A stretch of DNA of 64,000 nucleotides from Epiperipatus broadwayi (lineage: Eukaryota; Onychophora; Udeonychophora; Euonychophora; Peripatidae): assembly GCA_028023455.1 (NCBI GenBank), contig JAQFVV010006353.1, positions 2,729,135 to 2,793,134 of the forward strand, written 5' to 3'. Position numbers and translations under genes: made by a program. Of the stretch, positions 1 to 9,369 are shown one piece after another; position 1 is the first letter of the stretch, and each line of letters begins with the position of its first letter. A model generated the notes under the pieces. It was not told the DNA's origin, did not search any database, and saw only the letters and a program-made list of their open reading frames with translations.

Positions 1-501
1 AGTGCTTTTGGTAGAAATAACTTGATTCTAAAAAGAAATATGCCTATGTGTTTGAAAAGGAAGGTTTTTAACAAATGTGTTTTTACCAGTTCTTACTTAT
101 GGATCTGAGACTTGGACACTTAATAGAAGAGCAATTCAGAGACTTCAGACCACTCAAAGGAGTATGGAGAGATGTATGTTGGGAGTAACAAGAAGAGATC
201 GTAAATGTAATGTATGGGTAAGAGAACAAACAGGTGTTACTGACCTCATTGAAAAAATTAAAAGATTGAAGTGGAGTTGGGCTGGACATATTGTTAGAAG
301 AGATGATAATAGATGGACAATTGAAATTCCAAGAGATTGTAAAAGACCCAGAAAGAGACCACATGTGAGATGGATGGATGAAATAAGAAAGTGTGCAGGG
401 GTGATGTGGAGAAGAGAAGCTAAAGATCGGAGAAGATGGATTAAACTTGGAGAGACCTTCATCCTGCAGTGGATTGATAATGGTTGATAATGATGATGAT
501 G
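1..501 (+). pseudogene. RTE-like LINE, 3' end of the reverse transcriptase ORF plus tail
   Basis: This is the C-terminal part of a non-LTR retrotransposon polyprotein, entering from the left edge. From position 77 the frame reads LTYGSETWTLNRRAIQRLQ, then MLGVTRRDRK, a WAGHI block, and a final ETFILQWID, a signature found downstream of the RT domain in RTE-type LINEs. A one-base frameshift near 75-80 separates the upstream frame (GRNNLIL, MPMCLKR) from this one. The copy ends in a short TGATGA-rich tail, the usual 3' end of RTE elements. At least five related fragments lie elsewhere in the window (4.4, 14.8, 16.5, 32.8, 34.4, 48.8 kb). It ends exactly where an LTR remnant begins, so it probably inserted into that LTR. 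It is a dead copy. Confidence 0.85.
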
Positions 502-536
502 AAACTCGCTGTTTATTTCTCATACCAAATACAACA
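502..536 (-). repeat. Start of a 3' LTR, cut off by the RTE LINE
   Basis: Read on the minus strand this begins TGTTGTATT and matches the first ~35 bases of the LTR at 2085-2518 with only a few differences. It directly follows a polypurine tract, as a 3' LTR must. After ~35 bases the match stops at the LINE tail, so the rest of this LTR is missing or lies beyond the LINE, outside the window. Confidence 0.7.
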
Positions 537-556
537 CTTCCTCCCCTCACTCCAGA
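537..556 (-). other. Polypurine tract of the LTR retrotransposon
   Basis: On the minus strand the 17 bases next to the 3' LTR start are almost all purines (GGAGTGAGGGGAGGAAG). This is the normal position and composition of the plus-strand primer of LTR retrotransposons, and it supports the LTR boundary at 536. Confidence 0.7.
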
Positions 557-639
557 AGTTAGAGTTTATTTACGTTACACATAATCATCCAATATGCACG
601 CGGTTTCCCTTTTCAGCTTGGAGAAAACTTGTTTTTCCT

Positions 640-1995
640 ATTAATCAATATAACCTTGAAAATTGTGTGAACTCTTTTTTTTTCGCCACCTTGAGTGCTT
701 TTTCTCTCGCTTGGAGAGACTCTGGGTTTTTTCCAGTTCTGCGGTTTTTGTCTCTGACCGCTTCCGTTCTAAAAAATCTTCTAACGTGTCAATTTCATTT
801 TCACTTCGGCAATCTTTTCCTGTAGTTCCATTTCATACTGCTGCCAACTCTCTACCTGTTCAGATAATTGTGACGTTGCGAGTTCGCTTTTTAAATCGTT
901 CAATTTCAAAAGTCTGACATTCTGAAAATTTGCTTTGTAATGTTTTACTAAATTCTGAATTTTGTTGTTCAAGTTCTTCTTTTAATTTATTTAATTCATA
1001 AACATCCAGTTTTAATTTGTGCACTTCTTTTGATAGTTCTTTAAATTGCAAGTTGAGTTGTAGCTCCGATTGCATCTTTCTCTCAAGCATGGCAGCTAAT
1101 TTTTGGTTACGTGACTCCAATTCTTGTAGTTTAGTGATCTGTCTTTGTCTTTGTGAAAAAGTCCTATCTCTCATGGCCATGCTTTGTCCCTTAGTTGATA
1201 CATAGCCAATGGTATACGTTGTATCATCTGTGCTTGGATTACATTTTGTTTGTCGTGGTTTTTTGCATACAGCTGTTAAATGTCCTTTAAATCCGCAGTT
1301 AAAACAGTTTTCTTTTCTCCATTTACAATTTTTAGATACATGGCCAGTTTTACCACAGCAGAAACATTTCACTGTTAACATTTTCTCTCTATAAATATTT
1401 TCATTCTTCGGCTGCTGGCATTGATATGTTTTGTAAACTGCCATCTTTCTGGTCTCTTCTGAGTTGTTTCTAAAAGCTATGGCTTGCTCAATTACTGCTT
1501 CATATGCTATTTCTTTTTTAATAGCGACTTCGTATGATAAGTCACTTTCCGTTAACAATGTCTGTCGCAATCTTTCGTCATACATTCCTCACAATAATTG
1601 ATCCAGCAAAGCTTGTTCTAAAAATTCGCCATAATCACAGTTTTTTGACAGCTGTTTTAATGCTATATCATAGTCTTTAATTTTTTCCTCCCTGGCTTGC
1701 TTTCTTTTTCTCAGAGTTAATCTAGCTATGTGTCTAGACGCTTTGGGCTAAAATAGTCAGTTAATTTTTTAACTATATCTTCAAAATGTACTCCATCAGT
1801 TATCGGTCCGTCCCATAATTTATTAATAATTTCTATGAGTTTGCGTCCTCCTAAACATAAAAGTGCAGCCACTTTTTTTTCATTATTTTTTATCCCATTT
1901 AACTTGAAAAAATTTTCCAATTGAATTAAATAGAGAGGACATTCCTCAGCATTTTCAATGCTAAATTCAGGAATACTGCTTTGTCCTAATGACAT
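640..1995 (-). pseudogene. gag: Retrotransposon Gag with two zinc knuckles and a long coiled coil
   Basis: Starts at the ATG at 1995-1993. The N-terminal part (LIQLENFFKLNGI, KKVAALLCLGG, TDYFSPKR) is the Gag capsid-like region typical of Ty3/Gypsy elements. A frameshift near 1735 moves to the frame reading DYDIALKQLSKNC, and a TGA at 1591-1589 interrupts it before MYDERLRQ. Two CCHC knuckles follow (CFCCGKTGHVSKNC and CFNCGFKGHLTAVC) for RNA binding. Where protease and pol normally begin there is instead a Glu/Lys/Leu-rich heptad-like coiled coil of about 100 residues that continues through two more frameshifts (around 900-970 and near 790) and ends in a very basic tail rich in Lys and Arg. 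The capsid and knuckles are confident; the coiled-coil tail is what I see, and its role is unknown. Confidence 0.8.
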
Positions 1996-2058
1996 TTTAC
2001 TTGTTTCCGAATGTATCGATTGATTTTCTCATCTGGCTTATTCCTTCAAGTTTTACTA

Positions 2059-2081
2059 GGTTCGAAACTTAGACTGCGCCA
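2059..2081 (-). other. Primer-binding site, probably tRNA-Ser-like
   Basis: Minus strand starts TGGCGCAGTC a few bases inside the LTR. TGGCGCAGT is a primer-binding start seen in invertebrate Gypsy-type elements, and GACTGCG plus CCA suits the 3' end of a serine tRNA. The complement continues into a GGTTCGAA T-loop-like stretch. The tRNA identity is inference. Confidence 0.65.
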
Positions 2082-2084
2082 ATC

Positions 2085-2518
2085 TTATAATGTCTTTGCC
2101 CCTAAGTTTTTACAGAGGGTAGATAAACACTTACAATCCGATCGAAATTCGACTGAACAACTCTTAAAACCGTTGTGCCACAAATAGCTCTTAATAGCTT
2201 TACGTATCCACTTCTGTTAACAAGACTGTAACAAGTGCCCGATGTTTTCCTCTAGCAGTTTATATATCTCTCTGAGTTCTTTTGTTAAGTCTTATCTGCT
2301 ACATTCCAAAAACTTAATCGCGTGTTTTCCAAATCCGTTTTATTGTTCTTACTTTAATTAGATATTTTTATCTCTGATAAAAATAATCCCACAACTTGTT
2401 TTTAATTATAATTATTTTCCATTATAATTATATTTACTTTCAATAAAATAAATCGAAGACTTCTGGAGTAAATTGTCTCTAGTAAACTCACTGTTTATTT
2501 CTCACACCGAATACAACA
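2085..2518 (-). repeat. 5' LTR of the gag-only element
   Basis: About 430 bases from TGTTGTATTC (outer end at 2518) to just outside the primer-binding site. A TATATAAA box lies at about 2260-2268 on the minus strand, a plausible promoter. The 3' edge is uncertain by about 10 bases (a CA end near 2091 or the PBS edge). Its first 35 bases are repeated at 502-536. Confidence 0.65.
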
Positions 2519-2985
2519 ATCTCTAGTTTAGTAAATGATTAGTAATAATCATTACTATATTTATCTAAAGTAAATGCTGTCAAAAATGTGGGTTGAGTTA
2601 GTTTGACACTTGTAATTCAAAATGTAATTATTTAATATAGATAAATAGTTTTTGCATAATAGAGATATAACGAATGAGTTCTGGTCCTACATGAAATGCA
2701 TCTTGGGGGTCATTTGTATTTTATTGTATCTTTATTTCTATGAATTTAAGAGAATATGTGATAATATTGAGGTTATTTAATATATTTTTGATATCATCTA
2801 CATATTTTGTATCATTAATCACTGCACATGAAATAAGAATAATTCAGTTGATAATTTAGTCAGAAATTAATTTCTAAGATATCAACTTTTAATTTTTGTT
2901 TGAATATATAGAGATTAATATGTTTAAACATCTTTTGTTTTACAATAATAATTTTACCATTATTATTATTTAAATCATATATATA
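2519..2985. other. AT-rich spacer, nothing recognised
   Basis: No coding frame or repeat signature seen apart from a short stretch at 2672-2720 that resembles the body of SINE family A, and a TA microsatellite at about 2978-2996. Confidence 0.5.
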
Positions 2986-2989
2986 TATA

Positions 2990-3420
2990 TATATCAGGCT
3001 ACCTATTACTTGGGAATGCAGGGAATTTGAACACAGACTTTCAAGCACCCTTCAACTATCCACATTATCTCATATCACTGGTACCCATGACCATACACAT
3101 GTAGAAAAGATAAATAATCACCAATATATGTACTTCATGCTGAACCAGCACTCGTCAGTTAGTCCAGATTCTCATCTCCCACACACATATATAATCATTG
3201 CTCAGTTTATATTAAGATAGCAAATCTTCATACTTTAATGGACAGGCTTCAATCTACTCCAACTCCTCAGCCATCCATACCTTTGAAAATCTGCTGATGG
3301 AATGTCCAAATCCCATACTGATGCCAATGTTATTATTACGCCCATGTTGGTCTCAAGTCACTCTGACCCCTCATGTATAGAACCATATCCATTTAAATAT
3401 ATAGAAGAGGGATAGGCAGG
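2990..3420 (-). mobile_element. tRNA-derived SINE, family A
   Basis: On the minus strand a body of about 330 bases leads to a tRNA-like end with a box-A-like ATGAGATAATGTGGATAG and a box-B-like GTGTTCAAATTCCC at about 3010-3080. The same unit recurs at about 32.5, 36.4, 37.2, 52.3, 55.9 and 59.8 kb. Shared landmarks are ATGCTGAACCAGCACTC, ATCAGTTGGT, and TTGAAAATCTGATGATGGAA. Dispersed copies with a common internal promoter identify it as a SINE; which SINE superfamily it belongs to I cannot say. It is unusual that the tRNA-like part sits at the 3' side of the body. Confidence 0.7.
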
Positions 3421-3433
3421 ATGCAGGCTTGAT

Positions 3434-3504
3434 GTGTAATATTTGAAATAAAGGCATTCTTCATATACCTGGAATGAAGAATGCCTGTATTTCAAATATT
3501 ACAC
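3434..3504. repeat. Near-perfect 31-bp palindrome
   Basis: Left arm 3434-3464 and right arm 3474-3504 are inverted copies differing at one base, around a 9-base loop. It abuts the right end of SINE A. It could fold into a stable hairpin; its origin is unknown. Confidence 0.85.
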
Positions 3505-3664
3505 TATTACTTGGGAGCAAATTGATCAAAATTTTTTAGATATGCCTTTATTAGTTTTTTGTTTTTTTAAAGAATATTGCTGTCTAATTTTATGGCAATG
3601 AAAATATGTGTATAAAACTTTGATATTTCTTTAACAATTTAGTTATGCTTGTCTAATCATGCAT

Positions 3665-3800
3665 AATTAGTGTTAACCAGGTTATGCAGAGTCAAAACTC
3701 TCCATACAGAAGCACCACACAGTGCAAGCCTGGATGGAGAGTTTTACCTCTGTGTAAACAGCTTGGGTAAGCATAAAGAATGGTGATCATGTGATGTTTG
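3665..3800. mobile_element. Foldback element, CTCTCCAT family (short form)
   Basis: Inverted AAAACTCTCCAT / ATGGAGAGTTTT arms with AGCACCACACAGTGCAAGC between, inside an outer GTTAACC inverted pair. The same inverted end is found at 7.0-7.4, 18.0-18.2 and 50.3 kb, so it is a mobile family. No coding capacity; a MITE or a palindromic retroelement. Confidence 0.6.
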
Positions 3801-4415
3801 GTGGTTAACCAGATTACTGTATTTTTGCATAAATTAAATTACAACAATGATTTAAAAATATATATTTTTCAGAATAACTTTTGATAGCTAAAGGAAAACA
3901 ACATTGAAGCAGATCTCATTCATTGCTTGAAATTTCCATTTTGAAGCAGTTTTTTTTTATTACTAACATAAATTTTATTAAAATACTGGAGATTCCTAAC
4001 ACTTTGTTTATCAATTAAAAATGTTTATTTACAAAAAATTCTAAATTAGCTTTTGTAGTCAACATATTTTTGAGAATCATTTTTACATCATAAACACATG
4101 CATATATATCATCCTCATTCTTATTATCGATACCGATGTATTATGTAATAGACCTGCTGCCTGTGTTTGCAATCGCAGAATGCCATACCTTTCTCCAGTG
4201 GAGAGGGGGTGTTTATATGGTAGAATGTCATACTAAAAAGACAAATTTTTAACAATATAAAAAGTATATATTTGTACACAATAATAATAAACACATTATG
4301 ATACTAAATAAAAGCAGGTAGTTGGGTCTTTTAATATGACATTTTGCCACCACAAACATACTAGAGAAACATATGACATTCCGCCAACACAAATATGGTC
4401 AGAAGTACTTCATTA

Positions 4416-4735
4416 TCATTTTCAACCATTATTGATCTGATAATGCAGAATGAAGGTTTCTCAAAGTTTAGTCCACTTATTCCAATTTGTAGATTCTCTT
4501 TTCCACAACACCAGAAAATTTCCTTAATTTCATCCATTCATCTCACATGCAATCTCTTTTAGGGTCTTTTACAATCTCTTGGGATTCAATTCAAAACATC
4601 AACATTCTGTGCCTTATCATTTCTTGTAGGAATATTTCCAGCCCAGCCACATTTCAGATATTAATTATTCTAATGATATTATTGATACCTGTTTGTTTTG
4701 AACCCATACATATATCTTACATAAACTATTTTAAT
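4416..4735 (-). pseudogene. RTE-like LINE 3' fragment
   Basis: The minus strand gives the same C-terminal region as the fragment at 1-501 (tail, GATGAAGGT, HMRWMDEIK-like block, WAGHI-like block) but heavily mutated. It begins with an ATGATAATG-type tail at the low-coordinate end. 5' truncated and decayed. Confidence 0.7.
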
Positions 4736-4862
4736 AGCACGTGAATTTTAGTAGGCCCATATGGATAGCTATTACTTTTTACCAAATACTTGGATTATTA
4801 ATAATTATTTTTTATTAGATTAAAAATTACTGTGGTTTATATAATAAAGTATTGCACTGTAC

Positions 4863-5205
4863 ATAGAAGAATGTTGTAATTATAAATTTATTTAATGCAC
4901 ATTGATTACGTAAGTAATATTTACTAAGGCAATACACCTTTAAGCATGTGCACTTGAAAATATGAAGGTAGGGACTTCTACAGAATTGTGGACTTAATCA
5001 GTGAAGTATTGAATAGTTTCATGCTCTCAGTTCTAACCACTTCAGCTTCACCTAAAAGTAGGTTGAAGAAAAGAAGGTTCCCATCTTTTCTTCCAAAAAG
5101 TAAGCTTGTGGTTAAGATCTGTAGAGGTCCTTACCTTCATATTTTCCAGCACACATGCTTAAAGGTTTATTGCCTTGGTAAATATTACTTATAGAAGAAT
5201 GTTGT
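4863..5205. mobile_element. Foldback element with a 15-bp target-site duplication
   Basis: Arms 4911-4997 and 5107-5193 are inverted copies with about 85% identity (AAGGCAATA, AAGCATGTG, ATATGAAGGTA). The 15 bases ATAGAAGAATGTTGT stand on both sides (4863-4877 and 5191-5205), which marks an insertion. The left copy has 33 extra bases between duplication and arm. A target-site duplication of this length fits a retroposon better than most cut-and-paste transposons. No coding capacity. Confidence 0.65.
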
Positions 5206-5574
5206 TATTATTTATTTGATATAACTTCTGATAAAATATTTTATATTGCGTAAAGTTTACTTTGAAGATTTAGTCAAGACTGTACCTATAACAGAGCCTT
5301 AATCTATTTTTGAAAATAAATATTTCATGTCAATTATTGAAACTATTAACTATCATTATCACGTGCAATAAACTCAAAATAAAAATTATTGACAATTATT
5401 ATTTTTCCATATTTATACTTTATGCATTGACTATTAAGGTATGTAATTGTACTTAATACTACCATTCTTTTTCCATTTTGTACAAAGTAAACATATTTTC
5501 TTCAAATAATTTTATTTTCTTGTAGTTTTAACTGTGTAGCAGACATTTTCAGAATTTTCATTAGTTTCTAATTT

Positions 5575-5670
5575 CATCAACTGTCCAGCAGTCTTTTTCA
5601 GAGTTTGGTAATGCTTGTAGCTAATACATGCTCTGAAGAAGACTTTTGGACAGTTGAAACTGTAATGAAA
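5575..5670 (+). mobile_element. Inverted repeat with a hammerhead-like CTGAAGA...GAAAC module
   Basis: An AACTGTCCAGCAGTCTTT arm (5582-5600) is mirrored by GAAGACTTTTGGACAGTT at 5637-5655. The right half has CTGAAGA at 5633-5639 and GAAAC at 5656-5660, the order and spacing of a hammerhead core (CUGANGA, helix II, GAAA). Similar modules occur at 47.45 and 60.67 kb in the same palindromic setting. Helix I does not pair here, so it is at best decayed. PLEs carry such motifs. Confidence 0.5.
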
Positions 5671-5699
5671 TAAAAGTATTTGAAAAAAAAGTTTACATT

Positions 5700-6335
5700 G
5701 TATAAAGTGAAATAAGTATAAAAATTGTTAACAAAATAGAAAACTGTTTCATGATTCAAAGGCAATTCATTATATCAGTAAATTAAAAACACCTGAAACC
5801 CCATCCAGAAAATTAAAAGCTAAATGAATCTGCAATGTATATAAACAAATTATAAGTAATCCAATTTGTACAAATGTATTACTTTAGCAGAATGTTAAAA
5901 GAGAAAAAAAGAAAATTTTGTTTCTGGTGGTGGTCTGCCAAAAGTATACTTAGTGCATTATAAAAGGCTTGAATTTCAGTTTTTCCCTTTTCATAATACT
6001 CAATTAACAGATATTTAACACAATATTTTCCACTATGCTTTAATGTATGGTTTTAGGCTCACAACAAATTTCAAATATGGAGAATTATAGGATATATAAT
6101 TAATTAACCTTCTAGCATTCTGACAGATTTCTTTGTTCCAATTTGCTTTAAGCTTTCACTTTAATATTAAACCATTATTATTTATCAGAATATAATAAAT
6201 TTGATCTCATTTGATAGATATTTTTGTTTAGAAATTAAATACATTTTAAAAAAGCACATTTAATTTTTGAAATTATTTTAAAAGTTAGATTTTAATAAAA
6301 ACAAAGCAGTTTTGTCATCAAATTTCAGGTGGAGC
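5700..6335. other. AT-rich DNA, no gene seen
   Basis: No coding frame, repeat or structure recognised. Confidence 0.5.
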
Positions 6336-6339
6336 AGAT

Positions 6340-6985
6340 TCAAATATACTATTCTATCATTCTCTTTCTTCTCTACAGTAAATTTAATCCTTTTATCTAT
6401 TTTATTAACTTATACAATAAATAAATCTATTTGCCTTTGTGATCTGTTGAATATTAACAAGTAATCATCCATGTATCTCCTAATAAATAATGGTGCATTA
6501 TCTTTTCCAATTCTTCCATATAAACTGTGCTCAAAATCCTACTTAAAGCTTTCCCTATTAATAAACCCTGCTTTTGCTTATAAAAATTCTCTTTCAACAT
6601 AAACATAATTTCTTTACAACATATATTTATAATTTGTTCTAGTTTTTCTCTAGGGTATTTCTACTCTTTTATTACTATCTCTCTCATATCTACCTATTAA
6701 TATTTCTATTACTTTTTTACATTAATATTTGTATACATCAATACATCCATTTTAACCAAAGTTAACCTATAATTACTATATTCTTCCAATATCTTTCTTA
6801 TATCATTTATTAAAAACCTTATTATTTTTTATAAATGAACTGCTCCCTTTATCTATCTATATTTTTAAAACTTTATTCACTATCCATTTAGAAACCTTAT
6901 TAACATATGATTTTTTCCTATTTATAATTGGTCTTAGTGGTATTCCCTCCTTAAATATTTTAGATGCTTCTTTGTTTATTACCAT
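6340..6985 (-). pseudogene. Penelope-like element reverse transcriptase fragment
   Basis: Translated by eye across frameshifts, the minus strand reads in order: KIFKEGIPLRPIINRK (the PLE 'KEG-PLRPI' block), MDVLMYTNINVKK (motif A, DVxSLYTNI-like), KQKQGLLIGKALSRILSTVY (motif B, QGLPMG...SPLLA-like), and RRYMDDYLLIFN (motif C; YMDD at 6475-6464). This order and these motifs are those of PLE reverse transcriptases rather than LINEs. At least three frameshifts and stops (for example a TAG just upstream of PREKLEQIIN) make it inactive. It is truncated at both ends; at 6990 it meets the hammerhead-bearing foldback element. A GIY-YIG endonuclease, the usual C-terminal partner, is not attached here but occurs at 14.5, 43.9, 48.4 and 57.5 kb. 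Confidence 0.8.
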
Positions 6986-6989
6986 TACT

Positions 6990-7450
6990 TATGCTTGCTC
7001 AAGCTGTTAAAATAGGAAAAACTCCCCATATAGTAGTGCCATTCAATGCAAGCCAGAGCAATAGTGGTGGCTATGGTTATTAAAGAACAAAAGACACAAA
7101 AATATATAGATACTGAACTGGGTTCAGACTATATGACTATATAAGCTAATGAGCTTGGATTGAAAATATTATTGTGTTTTTAATTTTGGACTCATAGTTC
7201 TGCAGTCAACTAAAGAGATAAAAGGTGACTACTGGAGGGTCACATTAGATCCTAAGATCTAGATGCAATGCTCTCATATCCAAGGTTCCTCACTGATGAA
7301 AGCTACAAGCTAGAAACTAGTCTGGGGATATTAAATGAGTAGGCACTAGGTAGGGATTTTAGGCACAAACCTCCTTGCCTCCATTGATTACTCTGGCTTA
7401 ATGTATGAAGAGTTTTTGCCTGTTTTAGATGATTATCATGTGACGTTTTT
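6990..7450 (+). mobile_element. Foldback element containing a hammerhead ribozyme unit
   Basis: Imperfect inverted ends, AAAATAGGAAAAACTCC...AAGCCAGAG at about 7011-7065 and CTCTGGCTT...GTTTTTGCCTGTTTTA at about 7390-7430, enclose about 330 bases. The inside is homologous to the repeat units at 39150-39830 and carries the best hammerhead in the window at 7286-7328. The ends belong to the CTCTCCAT foldback family (3.7, 18.0, 50.3 kb). No ORF. I read it as a small hammerhead-bearing non-autonomous element, possibly using PLE machinery. Confidence 0.65.
7286..7328 (+). ncRNA. Hammerhead ribozyme, type I, all core bases present
   Basis: Core CTGATGA at 7293-7299 (C3-A9), helix II AGCU/AGCU at 7301-7304 with 7308-7311 and loop ACA, then GAAA at 7313-7316 (G12-A15.1), a minimal helix III (C7317-G7320, A7316-U7321) and the cleavage base C7322 in a GUC triplet. 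Helix I is open-ended: TCCTCA at 7287-7292 pairs with TGGGGA at 7323-7328 over six base pairs including one G-U. Predicted cut after 7322. Weak points are an A-A mismatch flanking helix II, and a helix III of two pairs with a two-base loop, a form known from PLE and retrozyme hammerheads that tend to work as dimers. Confidence 0.75.
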
Positions 7451-7459
7451 GTGGTTTTA

Positions 7460-7875
7460 TATGCTCTTTTCTAAAAATAAAAATGAGATATGTTCATAAC
7501 ATATTGTAGGGTGTGTCAGAATAAATAAAATAACTGTTACTATAATAAAATAATTAGTCATGGATGCATACTACTAATAGTATAATAATTAAATATCAAA
7601 TGAGAAGTAATTAGTTCTTGAAAATTAGTTAATTAGGGAAAAGAAATACTACAAAAAGACTACTCAGAATTTTTTCTTAATTCAAAATTGACTGGTATAA
7701 AGATAGAATTGAGACACCTTATGAAGTCAATAAATCTTAGTTTTTACAAACTGATGTAGGAATATATAATGCATACTAATGAAAATGTAACTGGTTGTTT
7801 TTCCAATCTGCCTGTAACACCATCTGTGATTCACACATGAATTACATACATAGTTTAGCTATTCATCATGAACAT
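7460..7875. other. AT-rich DNA, no gene seen
   Basis: Between the hammerhead element and the mariner fragment no frame or repeat was recognised. Confidence 0.45.
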
Positions 7876-7879
7876 TTTG

Positions 7880-8092
7880 AAATACAATGTTTAGATCATG
7901 AGTTATGTTCTAAAATGTAATATCTTCATATATGATCTTTCTCTTCCTGCCATCATAAAATCTTACAAGCCACTTGAAAATGTTCTTGTACCAAATAACT
8001 TCACTACCATAAACAGTTTGAATCATTTAAAATATTCTGAAAATAGCTTTTCCTAGTTTGAAACAAAACTTAATGTCCTCACATTGTTCCAT
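7880..8092 (-). pseudogene. Mariner-type transposase, N-terminal fragment
   Basis: From an ATG at 8092 the minus strand reads MEQCEDIKFCFKLGKAIFRIF, a stop, MIQTVYGSE, then IFKWLVRFYDGRK. This follows the mariner N-terminal helix-turn-helix pattern (MEQR-N-KFC-KLGK, ...AYG-E-L, ...QVFEWF-RF--GR). The DDE catalytic part is not found. One in-frame stop and divergence mark it as an old remnant. Confidence 0.65.
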
Positions 8093-8094
8093 TG

Positions 8095-9030
8095 TGGGAC
8101 AAAGTATAAAACATAGCCACATTTCATGTCTCATCATTCAAGATCCAATTATGTTAGTATCTTAAAATGTTTGTAATGCATGTGAATGATCATGGAGAAG
8201 AAATAGATGAGTAGAAAATGAAGAGGACTCTATGGAAAGAAAAAAAGTAGAACACAATAACTATTTGTTACAATTATCATCTTTATTGTTAGTATTATGA
8301 TAGTTTTTGTTTATGATGTAATATACTCACAATGAAGCGTAAGAATATACTTTAAAAAGGATTGGGTTTGAACTACATCTGACTCACTTTTTAAATTCTA
8401 AACAAAACTTAGTGGGATCCAATAAAACAATAAGAAGTAAAAGAGATACACTAAGATAGAGGATCAGCATTACACTATACTAACATCTATTTTCAAGGGA
8501 GATGGTGTCATTTTGATGCCCTTCAATGAACACTTAAGATATATTTTGACAATTGGTGAATACCAAACTTAGAATTCTGAGTAATCCACCTCAGTAAATT
8601 GTACCTTCTTTGGCAAATTCTTTTAAACTTTATAATTCATTTATTTTGTTTTACAAATGTTAATACTTAATACATTGCACAATGTTTCATCTTATCTTGT
8701 TTAGTCTGTATTTTCTATTTTAATCTTGAAGGATTAAAAGTGCAGATTAAAGTGGAGATACTGTTCGAAGATTAAATATCTGACCCCACACTAGAAAAAG
8801 TTTGAAAACCCTAACTTGTAGTACTAAAATGCCATCTAATAAACATCAATAAAGCAGTGTTTAAGCTAAAAACAAATTGCTTAACTTCATATTTGATATA
8901 TATGCTTCAGATATTTTTGCCGCTATTTAAAATATTAGGGAAGAACAAATATCTTTATGCTGTTCTTCCATAAAAATAATTTAAATAATTGTAGAATATT
9001 TACAAGACGTCTATAAATTTGGTTAATAAC
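8095..9030. other. AT-rich DNA, no gene seen
   Basis: I see no coding frame, tRNA-like element or clear repeat. Mixed-complexity sequence that could be old, unrecognisable transposon. Confidence 0.45.
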
Positions 9031-9034
9031 TGGT

Positions 9035-9365
9035 TAATTAAAAATGAATGAAAAATTATATATATATATAATTGTAAAAAAAATGCATGTAATTTATTTT
9101 ATTTATTATATTGTTATATAGTCAATTATTTTGTAATTACTGGATTTATATGAAGATTTTGATTTATTTTAATGATTTATATTGGTATTAATTGTTTTAA
9201 TTTCATTATTGAACACTAGATGGTTTTATGTTTGTAATAGTTCGTTAACTTAATAAATTATTAACATTTGAAAAGGGCACCAAATCAGATGTACAAAAGG
9301 CTTTTTATGTATATAAAAAATTTGATATTTATATAGCTGTTGTAAGAATTTATTATTTTCTGATT
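9035..9365 (+). repeat. Dispersed repeat E
   Basis: Shares long blocks (AATGAATGAAAAATTATATA, ATTAACATTTGAAAAG, ATTTATATAGCTGTTGT) with 43440-43486 plus 44178-44480, where a PLE piece has split the copy. No coding capacity recognised; class unknown. Confidence 0.6.
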
Positions 9366-9369
9366 ATTA

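Larger units (their letters stand above)
502..2518 (-). mobile_element. Ty3/Gypsy-type LTR retrotransposon, gag only, pol absent
   Basis: In order on the minus strand: 5' LTR (2518 to about 2085), primer-binding site (2081-2059), degraded gag (1995 to about 640), a short spacer, polypurine tract and the first bases of the 3' LTR. No protease, reverse transcriptase, RNase H or integrase sequence fits between the gag and the polypurine tract, only about 100 bases. It is therefore either an internal-deletion derivative or a gag-only non-autonomous family mobilised in trans. Old: the coding frame is broken several times and the LTR starts differ. Confidence 0.75.
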
